DNA from: Casuarina equisetifolia
Lineage: Eukaryota > Streptophyta > Magnoliopsida > Fagales > Casuarinaceae
Direction of reading: 5' to 3'
Length of the DNA stretch: 64,000 bases
Assembly: GCA_028551475.1 (NCBI GenBank)
Contig: CM052358.1
Location: 24,702,853 to 24,766,852 of the forward strand
The first letter of the stretch is position 1. Each line of letters begins with the position of its first letter. Shown piece after piece: positions 45,664-61,537 of this stretch. Both the position numbers and the translations under genes were made by a program. The notes under the pieces are model-generated. The model searched no databases, was not told the origin of the DNA, and saw nothing but the letters and a program-made list of their open reading frames with translations.

Positions 45664-47085
45664 AAGAGCTTCGACAAAACTCTGTAGTTAATTTTTTCTT
45701 CTTTTTCCTTCACCTCGTACTTCCTCCCCTTCATCTGCCCTTGTACAAACATGTCTTTTGTAGCTGATGCTTCATTATGCAATAGAAATTTTCACTTTTC
45801 CTACCCATATCATCCAAACGGGTCTTGTATCTGGATAAAAAAATCATTGCCAGAAGAATTTAAGTAAGAAATAGAAGGGAAGTACACACGAGTCATTTCG
45901 ACATCTATTTGTTCGCGTCCTTTTCTCTTGGCTTGTCATCTGCTTTTCCTGTGTTGCTAAATGATGCCTACATAAGCTAGGGATAATCCCGAAAAAGACC
46001 ATTCAATCTATCAATTTCAATCTCCTAAACCTTAGCGGGTATTTGAAAATATTTTTAAAATAAAATATCTTTTTAAATAAGTTTTTTAACATATATCAAA
46101 ATTCAAATTTATACGAAGTTTGTATCATTGATGATCTGTGACGAGCATATATTAGAAGTGGTATAAATTGTCTTGTATTGCCTGAAAAAATTGTTAAAAT
46201 CTTTCAATTCAAAGGGTAGGCTTTTCTGACGGTGCCAAAAACCTTCGTAACTATCCGGATAAGATGATAATGACATGAAAATCATAGTAGATATCTATAA
46301 GCCAGATTGGGACCACCAAACTTTTCAAGCCAATGAGATCTTTTACCTGTTTTTTTAATTCTACATTGCATTTTCATGGCAAACTATAATTTTTAATTTC
46401 TTTTTAAAAATTGAATCAGAAGCATTGTTTGCTCAAATAGACAAGAGGAATCAAGCATTGTTTGCTCAACCAAGCATTTATCCACTATCTTTTATATGTT
46501 GAAGAATTTTTATTTTTTTTTTGGTTTATATGATATCATGATATAAGTTTTCAAACGAGGTTCCCTTCACTTGAAAATTATATCTTTGTTGAAAATATGC
46601 CTTTATAATTAAAACTAAGAAAAAACGTTAAAATTTAATAGCTATCTTACGTTATATATATATATTTCCACACGAATGCATTCACTTCTCGTACAAATTT
46701 ATCTTCAGTGAATAAGTGGATATTCTAATACCTATAAACACTATTTTTCATTGCTGAATACGTTTTAGTTCTTTCTTATATTAACCTAATAAATTTCATC
46801 CAACCAAAGGTAGGATTGCTTTCTTATACATGGTGCATTAATTAAAAACCTCATGTTATAATGCAGTCTTCGCATTGGAGATTTAAAAAGGAACTTTTTT
46901 TGGGGGGATAAAATAAAAAAGAAAACAGATTCAAAGAACTGAGATTTTTTTAGTAGACAAAATCATCATTTCCATCGCCTGCGGATAAAGCGACGCCGTT
47001 AGAGAAGATTACTGCTTACACAACCGGATCCGCACTCTGATCCTTTGTGCCATTCTCTTTCCCAGTGACACTGAAAAGCCAAGAA
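45664..47085. other. HUB2 3' flank and upstream region of the next gene
   Basis: No gene seen. AATAGAAA near 45781 may be part of the HUB2 polyadenylation region. A short TA run lies near 46655-46665. The last hundred bases before 47086 are less AT-rich and are probably the 5' leader of the following gene. Confidence 0.45.
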
Positions 47086-50016
47086 ATGCTTCTCTCTCTT
47101 GTCCACACCACTGCGTTCTCTACATCATCATCTTTCCAACTCCAAAGCCATTCCATTTTTCTGCCCAGGACCCTTTTTCTGGGATTCCAAACAGAACCCA
47201 CCGGAGCCTTCAAAAGATTACTGTCTTTGAGTAAAAGATCATGTGCTAGAGAAGGGAAGAAGTCTGCATTCACTACTTCCACCCCTAGTGCCTCTTTGCT
47301 TGAGGCTCCGGTTTTATGGGCCGGTCGGCTTTTCGTCTTCTATGCCCTCTTGAAGGCTGGCTTAGCTGGATCTCAAGCAAACCCGATTGTCTCAGGTGGA
47401 CTACTATGATATTATAATGGGGTTCCTCTATGTTGTCACACTTCTTTTTATTGATTTTTGTGATTTGGGTCTGGATACATCATAGTGAAAGCTTTGAACT
47501 TTGTTCCGTTGTTTGATTTAGAGCTGGTAAGTGGTGGTGCTGGTGATGGGGAATCTGGTGATTTGGGTTTCTCTAAATGGTTGGAAGCCATAAAAGGAAA
47601 ACCAGGTTCGTGGGCTTCACTTGTATTTTTTTTCCCTTTGATCTTTATATTTGCTCAAGTTGATGAAGTAACGAACTTTTTCCTTATCCCTAGTTTGCCT
47701 GCTGGAAAATCTTGGAAGTGAATGTTTGAAATTGCAGTTCATATTTGCCTTGTTTAAGCATTACCTCAACAGCGGAAAAAGAAAAACGTTTTTCGGTACT
47801 TCTGAAACTTTTGTGTTAGGCTTGCCAAATGGTGTTTTTATTTCAATCCCTAATTCATGATATATCAAAGATCAAAATCTTTCTGCGCTTCTTATCTTTT
47901 CATTAGGAAACTAACAGAGGGACCAGTGACAGTGTTCCCTTGTTAATTCTTTCTTTTTTCTGAGAATTTCCTATAAAACATATGGAATCAAATTCCCTTA
48001 CAAATGGGCTAAGGATTCCGAGGTTCATGTAAACATTTTGAGAACTTGGTAAATTTTGAATCTCATTAGGAATGTGTTATTGTGGGAAATTTGAAACGGT
48101 AGTCGTTAAATTTTCTCTTTAAAACAGCCAGTACTGGTATAGTGATCATTGCTATAAAGGGATCAGTGGCTTCGTGTGCTCTTGGGAATTACAAAGTAAA
48201 ATGTCAAGATTAAAGGCCAACTACATTACGGGGAGACTAGATGGTAAGATATTGTTAAGGGAGTAGAGACTGTTTGGATGTTGAACGCAAATGAACAGCT
48301 TCATTGTGAGTAGCAAAGTGAGATAGAAATCTCTTACCCAATGGAGGCTTCTTTGGAAACAGTGGAAATTTTCAAAAGCAGAGTACCATCAATCTATTAT
48401 GATCCCCAAACTTCTGAGGAATGAAGTGACAGTAGGTTATGTAGTATTCTTGTTAGTAATCAATCTTTTTCCTCATGGTTTTGTGGGATTGGATTAAATG
48501 GGCCGAAAATTATATTTATTAACTTTTTGATTGTAAAACTAAAAGGAAAATACTTTGTGGACTGAAACTGTGAGATATTACTCTGGTGAGTAATGAAATG
48601 AGTTTGGCATAACTCGCACTTCAAAGAAGGAGAGCCTGTTAACATGATCCTGTTGCTACTACAAACGTTGTTTTTTGGGTCAAATAAATGGAAACCTTCT
48701 TTAGTGGAATGCTTTTCATGTCTATACAGTTGACTAGTAATTAACAGGATCAAAAGTCATGGAATTCTCTAGCAAAACACATATCCTTGCTGAATAGTTC
48801 CAAAGCAATAACCTTCTTGGCATATTCTTCCATTAGAGTTTACAAAAGTGGGCAAAAACGGATTGGTTTGGTCTAAGTAGTACTGAGGAAATGAGGTATG
48901 GTGTTCTAACACTGAAATGAAGGTGAAGAGAGGTATATGATATTCGTAACAGTGTATATTAATTTCCTCTTGAAGTGTAAAAACTTGAGAGCAGGTGGAA
49001 GAAGTTTTTCACTCATTAGTGATTGTGCTTGAAGTTGAAAAAGCCCATGGGTGGAATTTATGGCTTTCCACACGAGTGGTAGCTCAAAGTTTTGTCTTAA
49101 CATTTCTGCGTTTGTCATGTTGAGTGCCTGATGACAAGAGAATACTATCTTTAAGATTATTGATTTCCTGTCATGTGCCATAATCTTCTTGGTAGTATTT
49201 AGGAGTTTGATGGAGAAAGATAGATATTTGGTTTAGTGCTAGAAATCTTACTTTTATGGTCCTCTGGAAGATACAACAACGAGATGAATGATGGGAGTTA
49301 AGAAGGAAGTGATTTGACCAGGTTACCTTCGGATCTCATGCGGCACTGTTATATCCGTCAGGCATATTCAAGATGTATGTGTTTAAAATATGGATTTGTA
49401 TGTTATAACTAAAATTGGTTGACCAAAAGATATTGAGCTAGTTTCTTTCTTTCTTTGTTTCTTCATTTTCTTCCGATGTCCAAGAATTTCAATTCAAAAC
49501 TGTCATCTGTTTAATGTTTACTGTTTGTGTCTGAAACTGCTATGTTGAACAGGGAATGAAGCAGCTGATAGAAGGAAACTTGTTAGCAAATGGCATCCTA
49601 CAACAAAGGGTGCACTTAGAAGGAACTACAGAGTACCCTCTAAATCGGAGGGACGGCGCCTACTTAAGGCCGTTGCATCCCTATTATCAGAGGACGATCA
49701 CTTTGTGGACGCCGCTTCTCACAAGGTATTGCTTGTTTCTTGACAGATCTCAGGAATTGAGGATAATTTCTTCCTCTTCCATTCCAGGACTCTCACTAGA
49801 AATCTGATTATGCGTTTGCAGGGTTGTCAAATTAGAAGGGAGAGTGCTCATGGAGAAAGTGTCTGCTGCAACAATGTAAGGGCTCTGTTTGATGAACTCC
49901 CAACTCCCCATCTGGTTGTGGAAATCACTCCCTTTCCTGCTGGGCCTCTCACAGAAAAGGACTACACGAAGGCTGCAAAACTTGAGAGGGTGCTCAGATC
50001 TGGTCCTTCTATTTAA
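47086..50016 (+). CDS. Conserved plant protein, probably plastid-targeted, unknown function
   Basis: Four exons (47086-47395, 47522-47605, 49553-49725, 49822-50016), all GT-AG with matching phases; 762 nt, 253 aa. The first 65 or so residues are rich in Ser, Thr, Phe and basic residues with few acids, typical of a chloroplast transit peptide. A hydrophobic stretch follows (about 71-95, APVLWAGRLFVFYALLKAGL) that may be a membrane segment. The C-terminal half is hydrophilic, with a basic run (RRKLVSKWHP, KGALRRNYRVPSK), two adjacent cysteines (SVCCNNVRAL) and the end PHLVVEITPFPAGPL. It looks like a conserved uncharacterised thylakoid-associated family (possibly like Arabidopsis AT3G51510; from memory, unchecked). 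No catalytic motif is seen. I chose the ATG at 47086 because the frame upstream of it has no other ATG. Introns 2-like pieces recur at 62 and 63.9 kb. Confidence 0.85.
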
Positions 50017-51559
50017 GACATCTTCGGGCCCTTCACTTTGTATGTAATCAGCGTAAACTTTGTATATAGTAAACATCATCGTCTTTTCTATTTGATCAGA
50101 CATTCAAACTCCTTACTGGTTACCTTTAAAGCTCCGTTTCATCTTTCAAAGTAACTTTTATCTATGCAGCTCAATATCTAATCTTAAAACTACTGAGCAA
50201 TATGTTAATTTCAACTACACTCTGAAAGGATTCGAGGTCGTCTTTGGCCTGCTGTGGTTTCTAATACGCTCCTAAGCTTCTCGGTCCTGTCAAGTTCACG
50301 ATCATCAAAGAGAGGCTAGAGGGAGAAATCACAACGTGTCTGGATGGTGAAAGTTGCATGGTAATGTTAAAATATGATCATTCACTCTATCATGAGAAAA
50401 GGTCAATATGGTCTTCTGACCAGTGGTAAAAAACGTGATCAATGGAAGTGTATTGGTGTCGAATTGTCTCCCATTACTTATATTATATTATAAAATTTCT
50501 TATATAAATACATTATGTCTTTTTTATAAACCGATTTTAAGAAATAAATTACTTTTTTAAGTATAATACTTTATTTATCTTTTATACATATTGATGTTTG
50601 TTCCTTAAAACCAATTTCAATGAAAAATAAGTTTTCATAATTCCATTATTTTGTGATTCAAATTTTGTCATGATAAAAAGATTTAGGACATAAGCCACAA
50701 TATCAACTAAGCTACTCTCTTTTATAACCTCAACAGCATAAGTCAATTGAGGCTAGTGACAAACACCAAAATATGAGACCAAAGGTCAATTTATAATGAA
50801 ATTGTGAGTCCAAAAAAATAGAAGCCTGTGACATCAACCAATGATACAAAGCCACGAGAACATCCCCTTCAAGGCCTTTGTTGTTCGATTCACGATTTTA
50901 GCATTGGCATTCATCTTCCTTGGTGTGGTAGAACACATTTTCGACTTATGGGAGGGATCCTTAGAGAAGATGTTGGTCCTATAACTTTGAAAAGTATTTA
51001 ACAAACCAAGGAGGAAATCCATCAAGTTGTGCTTGACAATCCTTTCATCCAATCACTTGTTCACTCTATAGGAGCATCCACCATAGTTGTAGCAAACAAG
51101 GGTGTCAACCATTTAGATTTCAACCCACAAGTTAGCCAAATTTGCATATTATTCAATAATTGTGGTTCTTGAGATCATGTTTTCAAATTGTTTTTGTTTC
51201 ATATTAAATCTCTAGGTTGATGCGAGCTTCCCAAATTGAAACTTGAATACATCTCACAAAGTATATTAGCAAACAATTTTTTTACTAAAGAATAAATGGT
51301 GACTAAGATTACTAAATCTTAAACTTTGAAATAAGGTCCTTTGGGGATATATGTTTTAGAATCTCATTAATCTCTCAAACTCTTCCTTATAGAGTAAGTT
51401 AATTCACAATATAAAATGTAAAGAATTCTAATAATGTAATGTAATATAAAAGATTCATTGGCATGAAGTTGAAGAGATTTTCTTAAACTAAGGCCTACTT
51501 TTACTCTGGTTCTTTATAGGTCTGTGTATTGCTATAAAGTAATTTATAAGGACCTTTGA
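50017..51559. other. Intergenic; includes a dispersed repeat also near 62.6-63.2 kb
   Basis: No gene. About 50460-50830 resembles 62630-63190: the stretches ATATGAGACCAAAG(G/A)TCA and AATAGAAGCC occur in the same order. The minus-strand frame at 50834-51052 (72 codons) has no recognised domain. Confidence 0.5.
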
Positions 51560-52145
51560 CTAATTAATGAAAAAGTAGATTGATATGATGTAATTTGGAC
51601 TAGTGGTATTAAAAAGCATAATTTCATTGGATGGTTATTTTTTCAAGATCCATTTTTTATAGTAGAAAAAATTGTGCAATGATCCCCTTCAGTTAACTTC
51701 AATCCTAGGTTGAAAATATTTTTTTTTTAATGTACATAGACAAAGATGATTTAGAAGACTATCTTCATTTAGAATAAAATCTGATGTTATATTAGAGGAT
51801 GAAATGAAAAACTAGAATATATGGTTAGGGTAACTAAATGAAGGAATTTGGCTGTCAAATTTCTTAAGATATCTTTTTTAGCTTACATTTAATATATATA
51901 GGCTAAACACAAGAAAAGATGATTCTAGAACAAACCAATTAACATTTCAAGCCTATTGCAAAAGTAAGAAAAATTGTACAAGGAAAAGTTTATTTGTTTC
52001 AAAATATTAAATGTTATTTTGACTAAGATTTGAAAGTTTTCAACATTAATCTTTCTATAGCTTTCATAACTCTTGTAATGCTTTAGTTTGCCTTTATATT
52101 TTTGTACACTAATCTTATTAATGTAACCTTACCTTTTCATAAAAA
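51560..52145 (+). mobile_element. LINE 3' tail, second copy of the 14.4-kb family
   Basis: The segment aligns with 14445-15069. Its frame near 51578-51640 reads YDVIWTSGIKKHNFIGWLF, the zf-RVT-like end of an L1 reverse transcriptase. It has the T-run before ATGTACAT (about 51722-51740) and ends near TTTTCATAAAAAAG. No certain target duplication was found, and the 5' boundary is approximate. Confidence 0.75.
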
Positions 52146-54328
52146 AGAAATCAGTTGTGCAAGAAAAATAGAGGACATGCTTTCTATTGACAAATTTCTT
52201 GAACCACCTTACAATCACCAAATGAGATTGATCCCATAATGTTTGTTCCTATGTATCCCTTTTAGAACTTTTGAAATTCCCATCCATGTAGGTCCACTTG
52301 TTTTTCCCAATTAGTTGGTCTTAAACTTGCCGACACTAGATGTCATGATTTGGACCATTTTTCAACTTCTTGTGGGTAGAGAAGCATTGAGCATGTTTGT
52401 GGTGGATAGCTAGAAGGGGTCACGGTAGGGATTGTGCTTTTGGCCTTGTTTTGATGAAGGAGAAGCCATTCTAGGTTTTTCCTTGAAGGGTCACATTAGG
52501 GAATTGGAAATAGAACCAAGGTTAAAATTGTCAAAGACTGGGTAAGTGGTCAGAAACTTGTTGAGCCATCGCTATCCAAACTGAAAAACAACTTGAAATT
52601 GAGCAGAGAACAGGTAAAATGCAAAACTAGTCTAATAGTAACCTTGTTTTACCAAAAATACCCTTGTGCTAAACCAACGTAGAAATATAATGAAAAACAC
52701 TTCAGAGTGAACCAGGAAAGTGGTGAAAAGAATTTACACCTTATTCTTGCACTCAATACCATGAAAAAATTGTTGAAGGGCAGCAAACTCTGAACATATA
52801 AAAAAAAAATGGTGGAAACTACTGTGGAATTGCTCCTCTTAAAGAATGGACCTCAAATATAAGAAAGAATGAAAAGCGGTTGGATCCACATGATGGTCTT
52901 CGGCCTACAATTACTACTCAATATAAAACAACTCATAAGGGCCCACAAAACCACATATTTCAACAAGTTAAAAGCTGCTGTCCTAGTCCCATATCTCATC
53001 TTTCATACCAAAAACACATTGGTAAACATAAAATAAGCTTCTTTCACCCTTCTTGATTAATCGATCGACAATCTTGACGCAAGTGACCAAACTCTTGCCA
53101 TGGATACATGGACGCTTTCTATGTGTCCGTTGTTTAACGAGCATTCATTCATCTTTGTGAATAGTCTCAACACTTGATATCCTATCATAGCTTCACATCT
53201 GCCTCCATCAGTGGCATTTCTAAATTGAGCTTTGAGTGAAATGCACTCTTAGTTACTTGTTGAAGTCTTTTTGCAACTTCTATTGGGGAGATATTCAAGG
53301 AACTCTAAAATTTTTATCTATCCAATTTAGAGAGGTATACAGTTTCTTTCTTTTTATTTTCTATTTTTTTATTTATGTATACAATTTGTCATGACCAAAC
53401 TCTTTAGGTAAATTCTTAATCTTTCTCGAAACCAGGTCAGGTGATTCGTACTCCATTTAGATATATCTAATTGTTTGTATTGTCATTTATTTCATAAGGA
53501 TGATTATGCTTGTCAAATTCAACTTCAAGAGTAAAACTTATGACTTGAGTTATAACCCCACCATTATTAAAATTTCTTATACAGAATAAACAAACAATTT
53601 CAAGCTTGGACCAAGTCGAAATCAACTTCAAATAACAAGAAAAAGCAACAATATACCTTTCAGCACTCTATCATAAACGTAACTAACAGATTACAACAGC
53701 TAGGGTTTTGTTTTCAAAGACCCTAGGTCATATAATTCATCAAAAGGCATGGGACATGCAAGCGAATTCCACAACAAAATTTTATAAACTATGGGTAAAC
53801 TTTTTAATTTTTGGGGAAAAGCATTTTAAGCTAAAAGGTGCATAATATTTACCATTTTTATATTTTCTAACATTAGTCTATTTTCTATGTACTTTTCACA
53901 ATCAAATACTAATAAATGAAGTGATGCCAAGGTATTAAATATAAGTACGTTTTATATATAGGACACACTTGTACCTGATGACGTATTAAACATTAATGCA
54001 TGTAAAAAATTGATTCACGTATATAAAGTCCAAATAGCATAGAAAACACCTCAAAAACTCATAATCTTTTAACAAAACTGTAAGCTAATGTAATAAGTTT
54101 GGAATCAAGGATCGACTTAGTCAGCCCAGATATTGAAAAGTAATGACAGCCAACAAATGACTTAGTTTAAACTTACTCTAAAATTATATTTTTGCTGCAT
54201 CCTTAAAAGAATGCACATACTTACAAGAAGTAGAACCATGGTAACCATCGAGAACAACATCAATCATAATGTTAAGCATAAAAGTCCCACATAAAGACAT
54301 GCACCATCATTTGCCCTTTTTCACAACA
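52146..54328. other. Intergenic, nothing recognised
   Basis: AT-rich sequence without a supported gene, RNA gene or clear repeat on either strand. Confidence 0.4.
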
Positions 54329-57165
<2,837 letters not shown>

Positions 57166-59316
57166 GTGAGTCTGTTATCTGCATAGATTTGAGCCTACAA
57201 GAGTTTTTGCAAACTGAAATGGTTGTTGGCCTTGGTGATATGTAGGAAGACGCAAATATTTGCCATTAGGATGGGGGTCTACTTGGCGAAGTTAATCAGT
57301 CGATTCAAGCGACTTCAGGGATCATTTCTTTGGAAGCCTGAAAAAATTAGTAACAAGGGAAGGTGGGATAAGAGTTCGTTCAGAGCGCTCGTCACAAGCA
57401 ATGAAGATAGAATTGGAGAGGAAATTATTGGAAAAAGGAACTTTCCATTGAACTACTTCACGTTCCGTGATCAAATTGACTAACCTTTCTCCTACCTCGA
57501 CTTCGACAGAAGTGTGAATGACAAACACGAAATCAAGAGGATATTTCCTTCAACGGGCCCCGCATGTTATCACATTAATGTTCTCGTGCACCGATTTGGG
57601 CTGAATTTTCTTCGTAAACGCGTTGAATTTTCCATGTAGGTTACACGGGGAAGAGGGCTCTAAACTAAGAACAAAGGGTGTGAATAATACCTACTGGATC
57701 ATATATCTTTGAAACTAAATTCTCATAAAAGTTGAGTATATTCTACAAACTCTACAAGACCATTGGGCAAGAGAGATGAGGGTAGAGAATGTGTATCTAA
57801 TAAATGATTAACTAAGAAGTTTGTGAATGAAGTTGTTCAATGAACCAATAACTCGAGTTGAATATACAATATATTTGATCATAGACATTAAACCCCATTT
57901 TTATGAAAGGCCAACATAAGTAAGTGAAACTAGAACTTTTAAGACTTTGGTGCAATTTTTTCTTCATTCAAGCGCCCGTAATAGGATGAGAAATACTTCT
58001 ATGAACCAAAATATTTTGGTCAATGAATTAAGGATGCCGTTGGGGTAGTACACGTGAATTGACTGTGGGGGGCTGAGTTGAGGGGGTGAGCACGCGGGCC
58101 CCACACACACTTATAGTGGGGTGGGTCATGGATAGATTTTTTCTTTGGTTCCGTCCAAGGACGAAAATCTCACCACGCAAAATAGAAGTTTTTTGAGTTA
58201 AAGCTTAAAAAACCTTCAACGCAAAAATATTCTATATATAGAGGACCTTTAAATTGAAAGTTAAAAATATAAAAAACTTCTACTTCTTAAATTAACTTTG
58301 AGTTGGACTTTTGAATTAGACTTTTTGATTTTGTGACTCAATTATAAATAATTTGATTATTTTTAGATGATAGTAAATAGAAATAGCACTTGCAAGTTGT
58401 TAAGATTAATAGAACAATTAGTTTAGAGAATGTAATTGTATTAAGACTAATAGAACAATCAAGGGTTTCTATATAATTATGAAATTAGGAGCTATTCTTT
58501 TATTGTAATAGATCTTCTTAGTAATATTTGATTAGAAATCTCATTCTCTTATGATAATAAGATTTTCTAGTAGTATTCAATTATTTTTTTTAGTTTTTTT
58601 ATAAATAAAGAAAATATGGAGAAATCTAATGAACAAGCAAGGAGAGTCTTCTTAGGGGTTCATTATTGAAGAGAACCCCTTTGATGAGTTCTATTTGACC
58701 ATAAAATTTGCAAGTACTACGAAATCATCCATACGTCCGTCTATCATTGAACGAAGCACCAACCTGAAAAAGCAAAGAAAATTCAATCATGCCATCCCCT
58801 AAAGAAATAAAATAAAAAAAAAGGAAATATTCATCAAATTCACTAACGAGTGTTGCCTCAAGAATAAATGGTAAAGAGAGGCTAGTTGAAGGGAAAGGCC
58901 AAAGTAGGTGGAAAGAGATAACCAAAACCGTTAGTGGCCAAAGGCCAAAGGAGTAAATAGCGTTCACCCAGCTTAAGATTTACAATGTATGTGTGTGCAC
59001 GCGTGAACGTCGTAGAGTGGTATTATGGGAATACACATCACATTTGTAATTTCATCGTAATCTTGTCCTAATAAATGGTATTCTCATCCAATTTTCCGAA
59101 CTCTGACAAGTCAAGTAGTTCCCCGCGACCAAAGCAAGTTGTCCCAGAGTCAATGGAGAATTGTCTGGTGCGGCTCAAGTTTCTCATTCGGAAGTGTTCC
59201 ATATTATTGACTAAGTCTTCCTCATACCTAAATCTGACTCATGATAGCCACGGCAACTAAATGCAGTATAGAAAATCTTTAACAGTTGCAGAGAGGAAGA
59301 AATTGGTCCATCAAAA
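57166..59316. promoter_or_regulatory. Shared upstream region of the two divergent DUF26 genes
   Basis: No gene. It lies between the starts of the minus-strand CRK and the plus-strand DUF26 gene. TTGACT W-box cores occur near 57476 and 58055; such short motifs also arise by chance. The small frames at 57223-57483 and 58725-58967 have no recognised product. Confidence 0.35.
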
Positions 59317-60906
59317 ATGAGCTCCTTCAATCCCTCCCCTCTTCCCATCGTGTTCTTTGCCATGGTTAGCTTCCTCGGTCTGACCCATGCAGCTGACCCA
59401 ATATTTCTCTACACCGTCTGCGCAAACACGACTTTCACCAATGATGGAAGTTACCGCAGTCTCGTATCCCTCCTCTCTCCCCTCACCTACTACGCCGCCC
59501 GCAACTTCCAATTCTACTCTTTCAGCTCCCCCACCTTGCCCAACTCCTCTAACGCCTCCAGTAAACTTCAAATCTCCGGCCATAATATCTCCATTCCCCT
59601 CCACGCGATGCACCTCTGCCGTGGTGATGTCTCCCCTGAGATGTGTTTAGCGTGTGTGGCCAACGCGACCAGCGAGCTTATCAGAGAGTGTACCAGAAAA
59701 CGGTCAGGTGTCACTTGGTACGACGAGTGCATGGTTCGCTACTCGGACGAGTCTATCTTCTCCACCGTGTCCACAAAACCCATATTCGCCTTGTTGAACA
59801 CCCAGAACATCAGCGACCAGGTGCGGTTTAACAACCTAGTGAACACGACGACGACCGAACTAGCACGAGAAGCCTCGAACTCTTCGGTTGGTGTCAAGAA
59901 GTTTGGGGTTAAGGAGGTAACGTTTAACCCTTTTCAAAACCTGTACAGCCTTGTACAGTGCACACCGGACCTGTCCAGTACCGACTGCAATAGTTGTCTT
60001 CAGGCAGCTATAAACCGTCTTCCTTGGTGCTGTGATGGAAAGCAAGGGGGAAGAGTTATATTCCCAAGTTGTAATGTGAGGTATGAATTGTACAGGTTCT
60101 ACACTCTATCTACAGCACCCGCGCCTGCATCAGGGCTTGCAACTTCACCTCCCCCTAGAGGCAGAGAAACTGGATCAAAAGGTGAAGTGGACCACCCATC
60201 TCCATCTCACTGCATTTCGTTGTTCTATTATGAGACTTAATAACAATTTTGTTATGCTATTTACACTATATTTTCCAAATTGTAAATGTCTGTTGTCATA
60301 TTCTTTTCCGGAAAATAAGTCAGTAATTGAGATGAAATACAACCGATGCCTCTACTAGTTCCTCAAGACAGAATAAGGCATCAATATAGCAGAAAAAAGA
60401 AAAAAGAAAAAAGAAAAAGCTCAACATGTATAATACTCTGTTTCCGGTACTGGCCATGTCATAGTTACATACTATTTTGTCATCACAAAGCCCGCAATGC
60501 TGTCATCTCCTCAATCCCATTCTGTACAATAATGAACAACTCCTGCAAAGCTCCACAGACCACAAATATCACATTCGTTCTCAATTCGGACGATCAATCA
60601 TACGGGCACACTTTCTCCATCCAAAACCCAATCCTTCATCAATCCAAAGCACCTATTTCGCAGATCATTACAAATTCATTCGCCATGTTATCCTTTGTGC
60701 GTTTGCTCAATTATGCATATCTTAATTTTACCTTGAAAAGGAAACGTAATCCCTATTGGCAATTTGGGCTCCTTATGGACCATTTTTGCTGTTCAGCATC
60801 TAACTGAGACACGGTATGTTTTGCAGGTCAAAGCAAAATCTTAACAGTAACAATTCTCGCCATTGTTTCTCCAATCGTTGTGTCTCTGGTTCCATTCCTT
60901 CTTTGA
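59317..60906 (+). CDS. DUF26 protein without kinase, C-terminal hydrophobic segment
   Basis: Two exons: 59317-60181 and 60827-60906, GT-AG, phase 1; 945 nt, 314 aa. Signal peptide about 1-25 (ending LTHA-AD). Two DUF26 domains with intact C-x8-C-x2-C motifs (CRGDVSPEMCLAC; CTPDLSSTDCNSC) and several N-x-S/T sites. Exon 2 matches the CRK transmembrane exon in position and phase and reads ILTVTILAIVSPIVV, but a TGA directly follows FLL, so there is no basic stop-transfer run and no kinase. No kinase exon was found further on. If intron 1 is kept, the frame ends at 60240 (307 aa) and is secreted. It may be a decayed CRK, a plasmodesmata-type protein, or a GPI-anchored form; which one is unsettled. 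Confidence 0.7.
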
Positions 60907-61162
60907 TGCTGTCTCGGATGCCATTTATAAATTACGTTTGCTATTAACTTAGACTTTAGAGTTCAAATTTAGGATGATTTTTAGTTTTATCTATCTCATG
61001 TAATCATATATGTTAGGGATTAATGCATTTAGATGTTGCCCTTTGCCCAGACTTTACCTGCTGTTTTCTCTGCTCACTTTGCCGCATCTCCTCTGCTCAG
61101 CGGATAGCTTGTAGCAATGTGTTATGTTATAAATAAATAAAGTTGCTTCATTTCATTCAATT
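60907..61162. other. 3' flank of the DUF26 gene
   Basis: No gene. AATAAATAAA near 61131-61140 could serve as a polyadenylation signal. Confidence 0.35.
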
Positions 61163-61487
61163 TGTTGCAATTTTCTTTGAATCAGAACAAGGTCTCAGCC
61201 AAATCCTTTTCTATTTATTCAAAAGATTACAAATTCACAATCCCCAACTCACTGACCCTTTCACCTATTTATACCTTAACTTCCCACCTTATTCCTATAA
61301 CTGTCACTTATTAAAATGCACACAATGCCACATTAAATGACAACATCAGTTAGGAGCTCATAACAGAATTTTAAACGAGCTACCTAACTACTACGTTAAT
61401 GGCTATCAGCCTCATAACAGAATTAACAAACTTGACAACAGAATTAACAAACTGACAGCTAAATTAACAACTGATAACAGTGTTAAC
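61163..61487 (-). mobile_element. LTR-like sequence, probably a solo LTR
   Basis: On the minus strand this reads like an LTR: repeated TTTGTTAATTCTGTT motifs in a U3-like part, a TATA box (AAGGTATAAATAGG, about 61264-61277), then AATAAA (about 61212-61219), and an end at TTGCAACA. No primer-binding site or polypurine tract lies beside it, and the termini are not a clean TG...CA pair at the high-coordinate end. The assignment is tentative. Confidence 0.4.
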
Positions 61488-61537
61488 TACTAGGCCACGT
61501 CACCATTAGCTACTGCTGCTCGTTGCATCAGATTACA

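Noticed and set aside
58725-58967. 80-codon minus-strand frame between the DUF26 genes
   Set aside because: It has hydrophobic low-complexity composition, no domain, and no splice or paralog support.
60346-60807. 153-codon plus-strand frame
   Set aside because: It lies wholly in the intron of the DUF26 gene, with low-complexity Lys-rich start and no recognised domain.
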